Source of the DNA: Candidatus Siliceabacter maunaloa
GTDB taxonomy: Bacteria; Actinomycetota; Thermoleophilia; Solirubrobacterales; Solirubrobacteraceae
DNA: 64,000 nt
Reading direction: 5' to 3'
Assembly (NCBI GenBank): GCA_024330185.1
Contig: JANDLV010000002.1
Coordinates: 1 to 64,000, forward strand
The notes below the pieces were generated by a model. That model saw only the letters and a program-made list of their open reading frames with translations. It did not search any database and had not been told where the DNA came from. The translations under genes and the position numbers were made by a program. Every line of letters begins with the position of its first letter. The first letter of the stretch is position 1. Below, in pieces: positions 1-8,734 of this stretch.

Positions 1-62
1 ACTTGCATGTGTTAAGCACGCCGCCAGCGTTCGTCCTGAGCCAGGATCAAACTCTCCGTGAA
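1..62 (-). rRNA. rrs: 16S rRNA gene, 5' end only
   Basis: Read on the minus strand, positions 54 down to 45 give GAGTTTGATC, followed by the near-universal start of bacterial 16S rRNA (CCTGGCTCAG, then GACGAACGCTGGCGGCGTGC). Only about the first 60 nucleotides are in the window; the rest of the gene, and presumably 23S and 5S, lie beyond the left edge. The mature 5' end at about 62 is set by analogy with E. coli, where it lies about eight bases before GAGTTTGATC. Confidence 0.95.
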
Positions 63-224
63 GAACTGCTGCCGGTTTGGGCGAGCCCGCGCCGGCGTCA
101 CATGAGAGTCGTCTTGACCTTGTGGGGCGCCACGTACACGTTGGGCGCCCCGGTCATGACAGGGTTACTTCAACTTCTTGGCTCCACCGGCCACCCCGAG
201 GGGGGCCGGTAGACGGATCTGGAC

Positions 225-255
225 GCAACTTGGATCGAACGTCGATCCAGGTTGC
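225..255 (-). other. 14-bp hairpin in the rrn leader
   Basis: TGGATCGA (231-238) and TCGATCCA (242-249) are perfect inverted repeats around a 3-base loop. The stem extends through one T-G pair into GCAAC/GTTGC. A second hairpin lies closer to 16S: ACCGGCC (186-192) with GGCCGGT (204-210) and an inner CCCC/GGGG. They could be processing sites or part of the antitermination leader. Confidence 0.5.
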
Positions 256-260
256 ACATG

Positions 261-282
261 CTGTTGAGTTTTCAAAGACCGT
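261..282 (-). promoter_or_regulatory. boxA-like rrn antitermination motif
   Basis: The minus strand reads GGTCTTTGAAAACTCAACAG, close to the CTTTGAAAACT motif often found in rRNA leaders of Gram-positive bacteria. Its place about 200 bases before 16S fits a NusB/S10-binding boxA. Confidence 0.6.
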
Positions 283-436
283 CACGCCGTCTCGGGCGAG
301 GGTGCTTCCCTCGGAGATGACGCGCGAGAGGGCCGAAGCCATCTCGAGCGGGCCGGTAAGAATAGCACCGGAGCTCCGGACCTGAAAGGGCCGCGGACCG
401 GTGCAGGGCCCATGCGACGCAGGCAACATAGCAGCC

Positions 437-1606
437 TCAGGCCCGGCGCAGCCGCCTGAAGCGGCGACGGCCCGCCTGCAGCACTGCGCCGTCCAGGCGC
501 TCTGACTCCACGTCCTGATCGGCCGGGCCCAGCGCCTGCCCGTCCAGACGCACACCCCCCTGGGCCAACAGGCGGCGAGCCTCCCCCCGCGAGCCGCCGA
601 AGGCGTCGGCGATCAGGGCCGGGAGATGCACCGTGCCGGGGTCGCCTTCGAAGATCAGCTCCTCGATCTCCTGCGGCGCGCGGCCGTGCACCACGACGCG
701 GTCGAAGTGCGCGGCGGCCTCGCGCGCGGCATCCGGCCCGTGCAACGCTTCGACGAGCGCGCGCGCGAGGGCGTGCTTGGCGTCACGCGGCCCGACGTCG
801 CTCGCCGGCCCGCCCCCCAGCAGGAGCTGGTACCAGCCCGCCATGGCCGCGTCGGGCAGGCTCAGCGTGCGCCCGTAGACCTCCTCGGGCGCCTCGGTGA
901 CCCCGATGTGGTTGCCCAGCGACTTGGACATCTTGCGCTCCCCGTCGGTGCCCGCGAGGATCGGCACGGTCAACACGCATTGTTGGGGCTGGTCGTATGC
1001 GCGCTGGACCTCGCGGCCCAGCAGCAGGTTGAAGGTCTGATCGGTGCCGCCCAGCTCCACGTCAGCGCGGACGGCCACGGAGTCGTAGGCCTGCATGAGG
1101 GGGTACAGCAGCTCCAGCACCGAGATCGGCTCGCGCTGGGCGTAGCGGCGGGCGAAGTCCTCGCGCTCCAGGAGCTGGGCCACTGTGGTGGTGGCGGCGA
1201 GGCGGAAGAGGCCCTCCATCGCCATGTCCAGCCACTGCGAGTTGTGACGCAGCTCGATGGCCTGGACGTCGAGGACCTTCCCTGCCTGGGCGACGTAGGT
1301 GCGCGCATTGGCGTCGATCTCGGCCCCCGAGAGCCGGGGCCGGGTACCAGAGCGCCCGCTGGGATCCCCAACGCGCGCGGTGTAGTCGCCCACGATCAGC
1401 ACGACCACGTGGCCACGCTCCTGAAACTCGCGCAGCTTGCGCAGCACGACCGTATGGCCCAGGTGGATGTCGGGAGCGGTGGGGTCCAACCCCAGTTTCA
1501 CCCGCAGCGGTCCTCCTTCGGCCAGCCGGCGCTCCAATCCTCCCGCGGGCAGCGCGTCGACCGTGTCGCGGGTCAGGAAGGCGGCGTCCTCGACAGCGGA
1601 GGGCAT
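437..1606 (-). CDS. tyrS: tyrosyl-tRNA synthetase (KMSKS type)
   Basis: Charges tRNA-Tyr with tyrosine in the cytoplasm. The 389-residue protein has the class I signatures HLGH (residues 48-51) and KMSKS (225-229), the tyrosine-pocket segment GGTDQTFNLLLGREVQ (about 186-201) and a C-terminal S4 RNA-binding domain (about 325-385). An intact KMSKS, rather than KFGKS, places it in the TyrZ-like branch. The ATG at 1606 was chosen because TyrRS homology begins there (MPSAVEDAAFL); the open frame upstream is antisense to the neighbouring PBP gene. No T-box is visible upstream. It lies just ahead of the rRNA operon on the same strand and may be read into it. Confidence 0.95.
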   Translation of the reverse strand: MPSAVEDAAFLTRDTVDALPAGGLERRLAEGGPLRVKLGLDPTAPDIHLGHTVVLRKLREFQERGHVVVLIVGDYTARVGDPSGRSGTRPRLSGAEIDANARTYVAQAGKVLDVQAIELRHNSQWLDMAMEGLFRLAATTTVAQLLEREDFARRYAQREPISVLELLYPLMQAYDSVAVRADVELGGTDQTFNLLLGREVQRAYDQPQQCVLTVPILAGTDGERKMSKSLGNHIGVTEAPEEVYGRTLSLPDAAMAGWYQLLLGGGPASDVGPRDAKHALARALVEALHGPDAAREAAAHFDRVVVHGRAPQEIEELIFEGDPGTVHLPALIADAFGGSRGEARRLLAQGGVRLDGQALGPADQDVESERLDGAVLQAGRRRFRRLRRA

Positions 1607-1674
1607 CAGTGGTCGTCGCCAGGTGGTGATCGACGGCCGCCGGAACGGTGCGTGGTTGCGGGGGCGGCCACTAG
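1607..1674 (+). repeat. AGTGG...CCACT hairpin repeat, copy 1 (short)
   Basis: AGTGGTCGTC (1608-1617) pairs with GGCGGCCACT (1663-1672), with two U-G wobbles that pair only in plus-strand RNA. The right part matches the repeat before menC: GGTGATCG.CGGCCG, then AACGG.TGCG, then a terminal GGCCACTAG at the end of both copies. Compared with that copy the left arm and apical region are missing, as in an internal deletion. It sits between the divergent starts of tyrS and the PBP gene, 23 bases before the PBP start. Confidence 0.6.
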
Positions 1675-1697
1675 TGGTTCCTCGCCGGAGGGAGCAC

Positions 1698-4010
1698 ATG
1701 GCCGATGCTAGCCTCGCGCTGCGGCGCCCGACGGGCGCCCATTTTCCTATGGACGACCCCGGCCTTCTCGAGCTGCCCGACCGGCAGCCTCGCCTCAAGA
1801 AGCTGCGCCTGTTGCTCGTCCTGGCGGGCATCGCGACGCTGGCGCTCATCTCCACCGGGTTCGGGATGCTCATGGCCGTGGCCGCCGACCTGCCCGAGCT
1901 CGACCAGCGCGCCGAGTACCAGGACGCGCGCAACTCCGTCCTCACCGACGTCAAGGGCGACAGGCTGGCCGTCCTGGCCGACCAGGGCCGCATCCTCGTG
2001 GAGCTCGGGGACGTGGCCCAGGTCATGCAGCAGGCGATCATCTCCATCGAGGACCAGCGCTTCTACGAGAACGCGGGCGTCGACCTGCGCGGGACGGGCC
2101 GCGCGCTCTATCAGGACATCGTGGCCGGCGAGGCGGTGCAGGGCGGCTCCACGATCACCCAGCAGTTCGTCAAGAACGCGACGGAAGCCCAGGAACAGCG
2201 CACGATCACGCAGAAGATCCGCGAGGCCGCGCTGGCCTTCCACCTGACACGCAAGTGGAGCAAGCCGAAGATCCTGGTCAACTACCTCAACTCGATCTAC
2301 TTCGGCAACGGAGCCTACGGAATCGAGTCGGCTGCCCGCGCGTACTTCGGCAACGACGTCAACCACCAGGGCTGCGGGACCGACGACCGGCCGTGCGCGG
2401 CCGAGCTCAAGCCCCACGAGGCGGCGCTGCTGGCCGGCATAGTCGCCTCCCCCAGCCAGTTCGACCCCGTGACCGAGCCGCAGGCCGCGCGCGAGCGGCG
2501 AGACACCGTCCTGCGCGCGATGCTCGACCAGGGCCGGCTGCTCGAGCCGGAGTACCGCGATGCCGTCGAGCAGCCGTTGCCCGCCGCCGACCAGGTCGAT
2601 CCCCCGACGGTGCGCTCGGTGACCCCCGGCTCGGCCTACTTCACCAGTTGGGTGCGCCAGCAGGTCGTCGACCGCTACGGCGCGGGGCGCGCCTTCCGCG
2701 GCGGCCTGAGCGTGCGCACGACCCTGGATCTCGAGCTGCAGCAGGGCGCCGAGGAGGCCGTGAACGCTTTTCTCAGCGCGCCCGACGGCCCCTCTGCCGC
2801 GCTGGTGGCCCTCGACAACGAGAGCGGAGAGGTGCGCGCCATGGTCGGAGGGCGCGATTACGAGCAGTCGCCGTTCAACCTCGCGGTGCGCGGTCGCCGC
2901 CAGCCCGGCTCGGCCTTCAAGCCCTTCGTCCTGGCCGCGGCGCTGGAGGACGGCATCGCTGCGGGCTCGACCTGGTCCTCGCGCGAGAAGTCGCTCGAGC
3001 TGCCGGGCGGCGGCCTCTTCGAGGTCGAGAACTACGAGAGCTCCTACGCCGGCGTGACCACGCTGGCCGGGGCCACGACGACCTCGGACAACTCCGTCTA
3101 CGCTGAGGTCGGGCTAGCGGTCGGGCCCGAAAAGGTCGCCGACCTGGCCGAGGAGATGGGCATCCGCACCGACGTCTCCGAGAACGCGGCCAACGCCCTG
3201 GGCGGGCTGGAGGACGGGGTGACCGTGCTCGACATGGCCCACGCCTACCAGACGCTGGCCGCCGACGGCGAGCGCGTCTCGGGCACCCTGGGCACCGAGG
3301 AGATGGGGCCCGTGGGCATCCGGCAGGTGGGGGTGCGCGACGACGACCGGGTGGTGGACCGCAACCGCGACGAGCGCCGGCGCGTCCTTCCGCAGGAGAC
3401 CGCGGCGCAGACGCGCGAGATCCTGTCCACCGTGGTCACGTCGGGCACGGCCACCGCGGCCAGCCTCGGCCCGGGCGAGACCGTGTGGGGCAAGACGGGG
3501 ACGACCGAGAACTACGGCGACGCCTGGTTCGTCGGGGCCACGGAGGAGATGACCGTCGCGGTGTGGGTGGGCTACGCGGAGGGCATGCAGCCCATGGAGA
3601 CCGAGTTCCAGGGCGGGCCGGTGGCCGGCGGCACCTACCCGGCGATGATCTGGCAGGACTTCATGACAGGCTTCCTGGAGCTGCGCAACGAGCGCCTGAT
3701 TGCCGAGTGCGAGGTCGCGCGCGAGCAGGCGCTTGAGGAGGCCCAGCCCGACGGCATCCCCGAGGAGCCGCAGGTGTGCATCGAGGCGGGCCTGGCCCCC
3801 GATCCCAACGCGCCGCCGCCGCCGGTGGTCGCGCCGGTGGAGCCCGTGCCGGGGCCAGAGGAGGTGGTGCCCGAGGCGCCGGTGCAGGAGGCACCGCCCG
3901 TGGAGGAGCCGATCGAGCCCGCGCCGCAGGCACCGGTCGAACCGGCGCCCGTGGAGCCCGCGCCCGTCGAGCCGCCCCCCGTGGCGGGTGGCGGCGAGGG
4001 CGCGGGCTAG
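1698..4010 (+). CDS. class A penicillin-binding protein (bifunctional transglycosylase/transpeptidase)
   Basis: Polymerises lipid II and cross-links peptidoglycan outside the membrane. The 770 residues hold a short cytoplasmic N-terminus, one membrane segment (about 36-60), a GT51 transglycosylase domain with catalytic SIEDQRFY (Glu118) and GGSTITQQFVKN, and a penicillin-binding transpeptidase with SAFK (Ser405), SDN (463-465) and KTGT (Lys599). A 100-residue tail is rich in Pro, Glu and Ala with EPAPVEPAPVE-type repeats, probably a wall-spanning spacer. The ATG at 1698 has GGAGG six bases upstream; the longer open frame is antisense to tyrS. Its stop overlaps the stop of the convergent mpg gene by two to three bases. 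Close to PonA/PBP1a types. Confidence 0.93.
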   Translation: MADASLALRRPTGAHFPMDDPGLLELPDRQPRLKKLRLLLVLAGIATLALISTGFGMLMAVAADLPELDQRAEYQDARNSVLTDVKGDRLAVLADQGRILVELGDVAQVMQQAIISIEDQRFYENAGVDLRGTGRALYQDIVAGEAVQGGSTITQQFVKNATEAQEQRTITQKIREAALAFHLTRKWSKPKILVNYLNSIYFGNGAYGIESAARAYFGNDVNHQGCGTDDRPCAAELKPHEAALLAGIVASPSQFDPVTEPQAARERRDTVLRAMLDQGRLLEPEYRDAVEQPLPAADQVDPPTVRSVTPGSAYFTSWVRQQVVDRYGAGRAFRGGLSVRTTLDLELQQGAEEAVNAFLSAPDGPSAALVALDNESGEVRAMVGGRDYEQSPFNLAVRGRRQPGSAFKPFVLAAALEDGIAAGSTWSSREKSLELPGGGLFEVENYESSYAGVTTLAGATTTSDNSVYAEVGLAVGPEKVADLAEEMGIRTDVSENAANALGGLEDGVTVLDMAHAYQTLAADGERVSGTLGTEEMGPVGIRQVGVRDDDRVVDRNRDERRRVLPQETAAQTREILSTVVTSGTATAASLGPGETVWGKTGTTENYGDAWFVGATEEMTVAVWVGYAEGMQPMETEFQGGPVAGGTYPAMIWQDFMTGFLELRNERLIAECEVAREQALEEAQPDGIPEEPQVCIEAGLAPDPNAPPPPVVAPVEPVPGPEEVVPEAPVQEAPPVEEPIEPAPQAPVEPAPVEPAPVEPPPVAGGGEGAG

Positions 4011-4615
4011 AGCTGGACGCTCCGAGCCCGGGTCGGGCGCGGAGCCTCCAGGCCGGGCGGCCAGGGCTTGGACACGTAGCGGCTGCCGTGCGCGCTGAAG
4101 CGCCAGGGCAGGTCGGCCGCCTTGGTGATGCCGATGCGTGGGCTGGCCACCAGCGCGGGTGGGGAACCCTCGGGTGGGAGCAGCACGATCGGTCCGTCGC
4201 GCAGGTGGGTCCCGTTGCGCGCAAGGCCGATGCGCAGCGCCTGTGTGAGCTTGCCGGGACCCGAGCACAGGGCCTCGATGTCCTCGCAGCCGCGCAGGGA
4301 GCGCATGGCCTCCAGACCGTCGACGGGCTCCAGCGCGCGGATGAGCACGGCGGCACCGACACCGCGCGGCTCGACGACCACGTTGAGCAGGGCGTGGATG
4401 CCGTAGGAGCGATAGACGTAGGCCGTCCCCGGCGGGCCGAAGAGGATGTGGGTGCGCGCCGTGGCGCCAACGTGGGCGTGGCAGGCCGGCTCCCGCTGAT
4501 GGTAAGCCTCGGTCTCCACGATCACCCCGGCCACCCCCTCGTGCACGACGGTGAAGCCAACGAGGGCCCGGGCGGCCTCGACGACCGGCAGCGCGAGGGT
4601 GTCGTCGAGGGTCAC
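4007..4615 (-). CDS. 3-methyladenine DNA glycosylase (AAG/MPG family)
   Basis: Removes alkylated purines in base-excision repair. The 202-residue protein has the alkyladenine-glycosylase fold signatures: GVIVETEAYHQREPACHA with the catalytic Glu and conserved ETEAY, then GTAYVYRSYGIHALLNVV and GPGKLTQALRI. Length fits the family. It starts at GTG 4615, overlapping the argH stop as GTGA, so it is probably translationally coupled as the last gene of the leu/ilv/arg operon. It ends tail to tail with the PBP gene. Confidence 0.92.
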   Translation of the reverse strand: MTLDDTLALPVVEAARALVGFTVVHEGVAGVIVETEAYHQREPACHAHVGATARTHILFGPPGTAYVYRSYGIHALLNVVVEPRGVGAAVLIRALEPVDGLEAMRSLRGCEDIEALCSGPGKLTQALRIGLARNGTHLRDGPIVLLPPEGSPPALVASPRIGITKAADLPWRFSAHGSRYVSKPWPPGLEAPRPTRARSVQL

Positions 4616-5997
4616 GCCAGCGCCGCGCGGGCGCACTCGAGCTGCTCGCGCACGCGCGACAGGGCGGTGCCGCCCTCGCTGACCTTGGACTCCAGCCAGG
4701 CGGCCGGGCGCAGGATCTCCGCCACCTCGGCGTGGTCCAGTGGGGGTGGAAGCTCGTCGGGGCCCAGTTGCGCCAGGGTGCGCCCGGACTGGATTGCCGT
4801 GCGCGCGAGGCCGGCCACGACGCCGTGCGCCTCGCGGAAGGGCACGCCGTGGCGCACGAGCAGGTCGGCCAGGTCCGTGGCGGCGATGAGGTCGTCGCCC
4901 GCCGCGGCCGCCATGCGCTCGCGGTCGAAGCGTGCGCCCTCGACCATGCCGCGCGCGGCGACGAGGCACAGCTCGAGCGTGTCGACAGCGTCGAAGAGGT
5001 GCTCCTTGTCCTCCTGGAGGTCCTTGTTGTAGGTCAGCGGCAGGGCGTGGAAGACCCCGTGCAGCGCGGCGAGGTGGCCGACGACCCGCGGCGCCTTGGC
5101 GCGCAGCAGCTCGGCGGCGTCGGGGTTCTTCTTCTGGGGCATGATCGACGAGCCCGAGGTCCACGCGTCGGGCAGCTCGCAGAAGCCGAACTCGGAACTG
5201 GACCACAGGACCAGCTCGGCGCCCAAGCGGGAGAGATGGGTGGCGCAGGTGCTCGCAGCGTGCAGGAGGTCGAGCACGAAGTCGCGGTTGGAGACCGCGT
5301 CGATGGAGTTGGGCGCGACCTCGGCGAAGCCCAGCTCGCTTGCCACCGCGACACGGTCGGTGGCGAAGCTCACCCCGGCCAGGGCGCCGGCGCCGAGGGG
5401 CAACGCGCGGGTCTGGTCCGCGGCGAAGGCCAGGCGCTCGCGGTCGCGCAGGAGCATCCAGGCGTAGGCCAGTAGGTGATGGGAGAGGTAGACCGGCTGC
5501 CCGCGCTGCAGGTGCGTGTAGCCGGGCAGGGGCCAGTCGAGGTGGCGCTGCGCGGCGTCGACGAGCGCCGTCGCGAGGTCGGTGACCAACTCGCCCGCCC
5601 GCCCGGCGGCCTCGCGGACGAACAGCGCCATGTCCGTGGCCACCTGGTCGTTGCGCGAGCGCGCGGTGTGCAGGCGCCCCCCCGCCGGCCCGGCCAGCTC
5701 GGTCACCCGGCGCTCGATGGCCATGTGGACGTCCTCGTCTCCGGGCGCGAAAGGGAAGCTCCCCGCCTGCAACTCGGTCTCGACCCTGTCCAGGGCGGCG
5801 AGGATGGCGTCGCGGTCAGCCTCCTCGACGATCCCCTGCGCGGCGAGCATGCGCGCGTGGGCGCGCGACTGCGCGACGTCGAAGGGCCACAGGCGCACGT
5901 CGAAGGCCAGCGAGTCGTTGAGGGCCTTGAAGTCCGCGTCGGGCTCCGCGGCGGTACGCGCGGCGGAGAAGCGCGCGGGGTCGTGGGGTGTGCTCAT
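4612..5997 (-). CDS. argH: argininosuccinate lyase
   Basis: Cleaves argininosuccinate to arginine and fumarate, the last arginine step. The 461 residues carry the fumarase/aspartase signature [20 protein letters not shown] (about 283-302) with the catalytic Ser in the flexible loop, plus [12 protein letters not shown] (about 107-118). Length is normal. The start at ATG 5997 overlaps the end of the upstream aminotransferase gene by four bases. No other arg gene is in the window, so argH is detached from its pathway and travels with leucine/isoleucine genes. Confidence 0.96.
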   Translation of the reverse strand: MSTPHDPARFSAARTAAEPDADFKALNDSLAFDVRLWPFDVAQSRAHARMLAAQGIVEEADRDAILAALDRVETELQAGSFPFAPGDEDVHMAIERRVTELAGPAGGRLHTARSRNDQVATDMALFVREAAGRAGELVTDLATALVDAAQRHLDWPLPGYTHLQRGQPVYLSHHLLAYAWMLLRDRERLAFAADQTRALPLGAGALAGVSFATDRVAVASELGFAEVAPNSIDAVSNRDFVLDLLHAASTCATHLSRLGAELVLWSSSEFGFCELPDAWTSGSSIMPQKKNPDAAELLRAKAPRVVGHLAALHGVFHALPLTYNKDLQEDKEHLFDAVDTLELCLVAARGMVEGARFDRERMAAAAGDDLIAATDLADLLVRHGVPFREAHGVVAGLARTAIQSGRTLAQLGPDELPPPLDHAEVAEILRPAAWLESKVSEGGTALSRVREQLECARAALA

Positions 5998-7145
5998 CGC
6001 CCGAGCACCTCACGCACCGTCTCGGCCACCTGGGCGACCTGGCCCTCGCTCATCGCGGGGAAGAACGGCAGCGCCACCGAGCGTGCGGCGACGTCCTCGC
6101 AGACGGGGAACTCGCCCTCGCGGTGGCCGAAGGCCTCGCGGTAGTAGCTCATGAGGTGGATCGCCGGCAGGTAGGGCTTGGAGGCCACGCCGCGCTCGCG
6201 CAGCGCGCGGATGACGTCGTCGCGCGCGTGGTCGCGCGGGAGCTGCACGACGAAGACGAACCATCCGCGCATGTCGCCGCCGGCGTCCTCGCAGGGCAGG
6301 TCGAGCCCCTCGATGCCGGCCAGCGCCGCGCGGTAGGCGGCGGCCACCCGCGCGCGGGCGGCGAGCATGTCGTCGAGGTGATCGAGCTGTGCCAGGCCCA
6401 ACGCGCAGGCCAGGTCGCTCAACCGGTAGTTGAAGCCAAGGCGGTCATGGTCCAGCCAGCCCATGTCCGGCGCGCGGCCCTGGTTGCGCTCGGAGTCCAG
6501 GCGCGCCTTCACCGAGCCGTCGCCGGTGGTGACCATCCCGCCCTCCCCCGTGGTCAGCTGCTTGTTGGCGTAGAAGCCGAAGGCCGCCGGGTGGCCGCGC
6601 CCGCCCACGGGGTGGCCGTCCCCATGGACGGCGCCCAGGGCCTCGCAGGCGTCCTCGACGATGGGCAGTCCCAGACGCTCGAAGGCCTGCGTGTCGGCCG
6701 GGTAGCCGAAGACATGCACCGGGAGCACGGCCGCCGTGCGCTGCGTCACGGCGGCGGCGGCGGCGGCCAGGTCGAGGTTGAGCGTGACCGGGTCGATGTC
6801 GGCGAAGACGGGCCGCGCGCGCTCGAACAGGCAGGCGTTGGCGCTGGCCACGAACGAGAAGGGCGACGTGACCACCTCGTCGCCGTCGTGCACGCCGACC
6901 GCGCGCAGCGCCAGGTGCAGGCCCGCGGTGCCGCTGGATACCGCGCTGGCGTGCGCGACGCCCAGCCTGGCGGCGAAGGCCTGCTCGAAGGCGGGCACGC
7001 GCGGGCCCAGCGAGAGCTGCCCGGAGCGCAGCACCTCGACGACGGCCGCCTCCTCGTGCGCACCCAGCTCGGGCTGGGCGAGGGGGATGGCCTCGCGGGG
7101 GGCGGCGGCGCGCGTGCTGTCGCCTCGCGGCGCGGAGGCGCTCAC
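5994..7145 (-). CDS. DegT/DnrJ/EryC1-family PLP aminotransferase
   Basis: A 383-residue fold-type I PLP enzyme of the sugar aminotransferase family. Visible are GPRVPAFEQAFAARLGV, SSGTAGLHLAL (phosphate binding), DACEALGA with the PLP-contacting Asp, and GFYANKQLTTGEGG with the Schiff-base Lys. The C-terminus has the family's GVASKPYLPAIH segment. Members usually transaminate keto-sugars for cell-surface glycans, but no nucleotide-sugar genes are nearby. Here it lies between cimA and argH, overlapping both by four bases (GTG 7145; the longer frame is antisense noise). The substrate cannot be told from the sequence. Confidence 0.85.
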   Translation of the reverse strand: MSASAPRGDSTRAAAPREAIPLAQPELGAHEEAAVVEVLRSGQLSLGPRVPAFEQAFAARLGVAHASAVSSGTAGLHLALRAVGVHDGDEVVTSPFSFVASANACLFERARPVFADIDPVTLNLDLAAAAAAVTQRTAAVLPVHVFGYPADTQAFERLGLPIVEDACEALGAVHGDGHPVGGRGHPAAFGFYANKQLTTGEGGMVTTGDGSVKARLDSERNQGRAPDMGWLDHDRLGFNYRLSDLACALGLAQLDHLDDMLAARARVAAAYRAALAGIEGLDLPCEDAGGDMRGWFVFVVQLPRDHARDDVIRALRERGVASKPYLPAIHLMSYYREAFGHREGEFPVCEDVAARSVALPFFPAMSEGQVAQVAETVREVLGR

Positions 7146-8734
7146 GCGGTCAGCGGCTGGGACGCGGCGGGCCGGCGGCCGGGCTGCATGCGCGCCTCCA
7201 GCGAGTCGACCAGCGCCTCCCACGATGCCTCGATGAGGTTGGTCGACACGCCGATCGCGCCCCACACCTCGTCGCCGTCGGACGTGTCTATGAGCACGCG
7301 GATCACGGCGTCGGAGCCGTGGCTCTCGTCGAGGATGCGCACCTTGAAGTTGACCAGCTCGATATCGGCGAGGTGCGGATGGATGGCGGTGATCGCGCCG
7401 CGCAGGGCGGCGTCCAGCGCGTTGACCGGGCCGTTGCCCTCGGCGGTGTACACGTGGCGCTCGCCACCGGCCCACAGCTTGATCGTGGCCTCGGTCTCCG
7501 CGCGCCCGTCGGCGCGCTTCTCCACGAGCACGCGCCAGGACTCCAGGCAGAACAGCGGTTCGTAGGTCCCCGCCTCGCGGCGCATGAGCAGCTCGAAGGA
7601 GCCGTCGGCGGCCTCGTACTGGTAGCCCGCGTGCTCCAGTGCCTTCACGCGCTCAACGACCCGGGCGGCGCCGGCGTCGTCGAGGGCCAGCCCGGCCGCC
7701 TCGGCCTTGCCGAGCACCGTGCCCCGGCCCGACAGCTCGCTGACCAGCGCATCGCGGCGGTTTCCCACCAGCGCCGGCTCGAGGTGCTCGAAGGCCGTGG
7801 TCTCGCGACGCACCCCGGCCGCGTGGAGCCCGGCCTTGTGGGCGAAGGCGTGCTTGCCCACGTAGGGTTGGGCGGGATCGGGGGTGCGGTTGAGCAGCTC
7901 ATCGGCGAAGTGCGCGACCTCGGTAAGGTGCGCGATCTGCTCGTCGCTGACCACGCGGATGCCCATCTTGAGCTGGAGGTTGGCCAGGACGGTGACCAGG
8001 TTGGCGTTGCCCGTACGCTCCCCCACCCCGTTGAGCGTGCCCTGCACCTGGGTGGCGCCGGCCTCCACTGCTGCCAGCGAGTTGGCCACGCCGCAGCCCG
8101 TGTCGTCGTGGCAGTGGATGCCCACCGCGACGCCGTCCAGCGCGACGACGACCTCCCCGACCACGGCGCCCAGGCGGCCGGGCAGCGTGCCGCCGTTGGT
8201 GTCGCACAGCACCACGCGCTGCGCGCCGCCGCGGACGGCGGCCCGCAGGCACGCCAGCGCGTAGTCCGGGTCGGCGGCGTGGCCGTCGAAGAAGTGCTCG
8301 GCGTCGAAGAGCACCTGCTTGCCCCGCGCGGCCAGGAAGGCGATCGACTCCTCGATCATCGCCAGGTTCTCCTCGCGCGCGACGCGCACGACCCTCTCGA
8401 CCTGCATCGCCGACGCCTTGCCCACCAGCGTGCACACGGGAGCGAAGCAGCCGGCCAACACCTTCAACCCCTCGTCATCCTGGGCAGACACGCCCGCGCG
8501 TCGGGTCATGCCGAAGGCGACGACGCGGGCATGGCGCAGCTCCTCCCCCGCCAGCAGCTCGAACAGCCGGCGCTCCTTGGGGTTGGACGACGGGAAGCCG
8601 GCCTCGATGAGGTCGACTCCCAGCTCGTCGAGGCGGTGCACCACGCGCAGCTTCTCGTCGGCGGTGAGGGTCATCCCTCCCCCGCCCATGCCGTCGCGCA
8701 GCGTCGCGTCGTAGAGCTCGACGGAGGAGGTCAC
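7142..8734 (-). CDS. cimA: (R)-citramalate synthase
   Basis: Condenses pyruvate and acetyl-CoA to citramalate, giving 2-oxobutyrate for isoleucine without threonine. The 530-residue protein starts with the HMGL-like TIM barrel (ELYDATLRDGMGGGGMTL), has HCHDDTGCGVANSLAAVEAGA and NGVGERTGNANL, and ends with a LeuA-type regulatory dimer domain (about 390-515). It belongs to the long citramalate-synthase type and is distinct from the leuA at 21.9-23.5 kb. The GTG at 8734 overlaps the ilvE stop as GTGA. Neighbouring ilvE and leuB fit an isoleucine/leucine role, since LeuB and LeuCD can also process citramalate products. Confidence 0.9.
   Translation of the reverse strand: MTSSVELYDATLRDGMGGGGMTLTADEKLRVVHRLDELGVDLIEAGFPSSNPKERRLFELLAGEELRHARVVAFGMTRRAGVSAQDDEGLKVLAGCFAPVCTLVGKASAMQVERVVRVAREENLAMIEESIAFLAARGKQVLFDAEHFFDGHAADPDYALACLRAAVRGGAQRVVLCDTNGGTLPGRLGAVVGEVVVALDGVAVGIHCHDDTGCGVANSLAAVEAGATQVQGTLNGVGERTGNANLVTVLANLQLKMGIRVVSDEQIAHLTEVAHFADELLNRTPDPAQPYVGKHAFAHKAGLHAAGVRRETTAFEHLEPALVGNRRDALVSELSGRGTVLGKAEAAGLALDDAGAARVVERVKALEHAGYQYEAADGSFELLMRREAGTYEPLFCLESWRVLVEKRADGRAETEATIKLWAGGERHVYTAEGNGPVNALDAALRGAITAIHPHLADIELVNFKVRILDESHGSDAVIRVLIDTSDGDEVWGAIGVSTNLIEASWEALVDSLEARMQPGRRPAASQPLTA

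Larger units (their letters stand above)
63..436 (-). promoter_or_regulatory. rRNA operon leader and promoter region
   Basis: These 374 bases lie between the end of tyrS and the start of 16S and contain no plausible gene. On the minus strand they hold, in order: a possible promoter with -10 TATTCT (359-364) and a weak -35 TTTCAG (382-387) 17 bp apart; a boxA-like antitermination segment (261-282); a 14-bp hairpin (225-255); and a second strong GC hairpin (186-210). This order is what an rrn leader that must recruit antitermination factors and be trimmed by RNases would show. The promoter assignment is weak because the -35 box fits poorly. Confidence 0.6.

Noticed and set aside
437-2047. 536-codon minus-strand ORF extending tyrS far upstream
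   Set aside because: The extra 147 N-terminal codons are antisense to the PBP gene and have no protein-like pattern; TyrRS homology and a good start lie at 1606.
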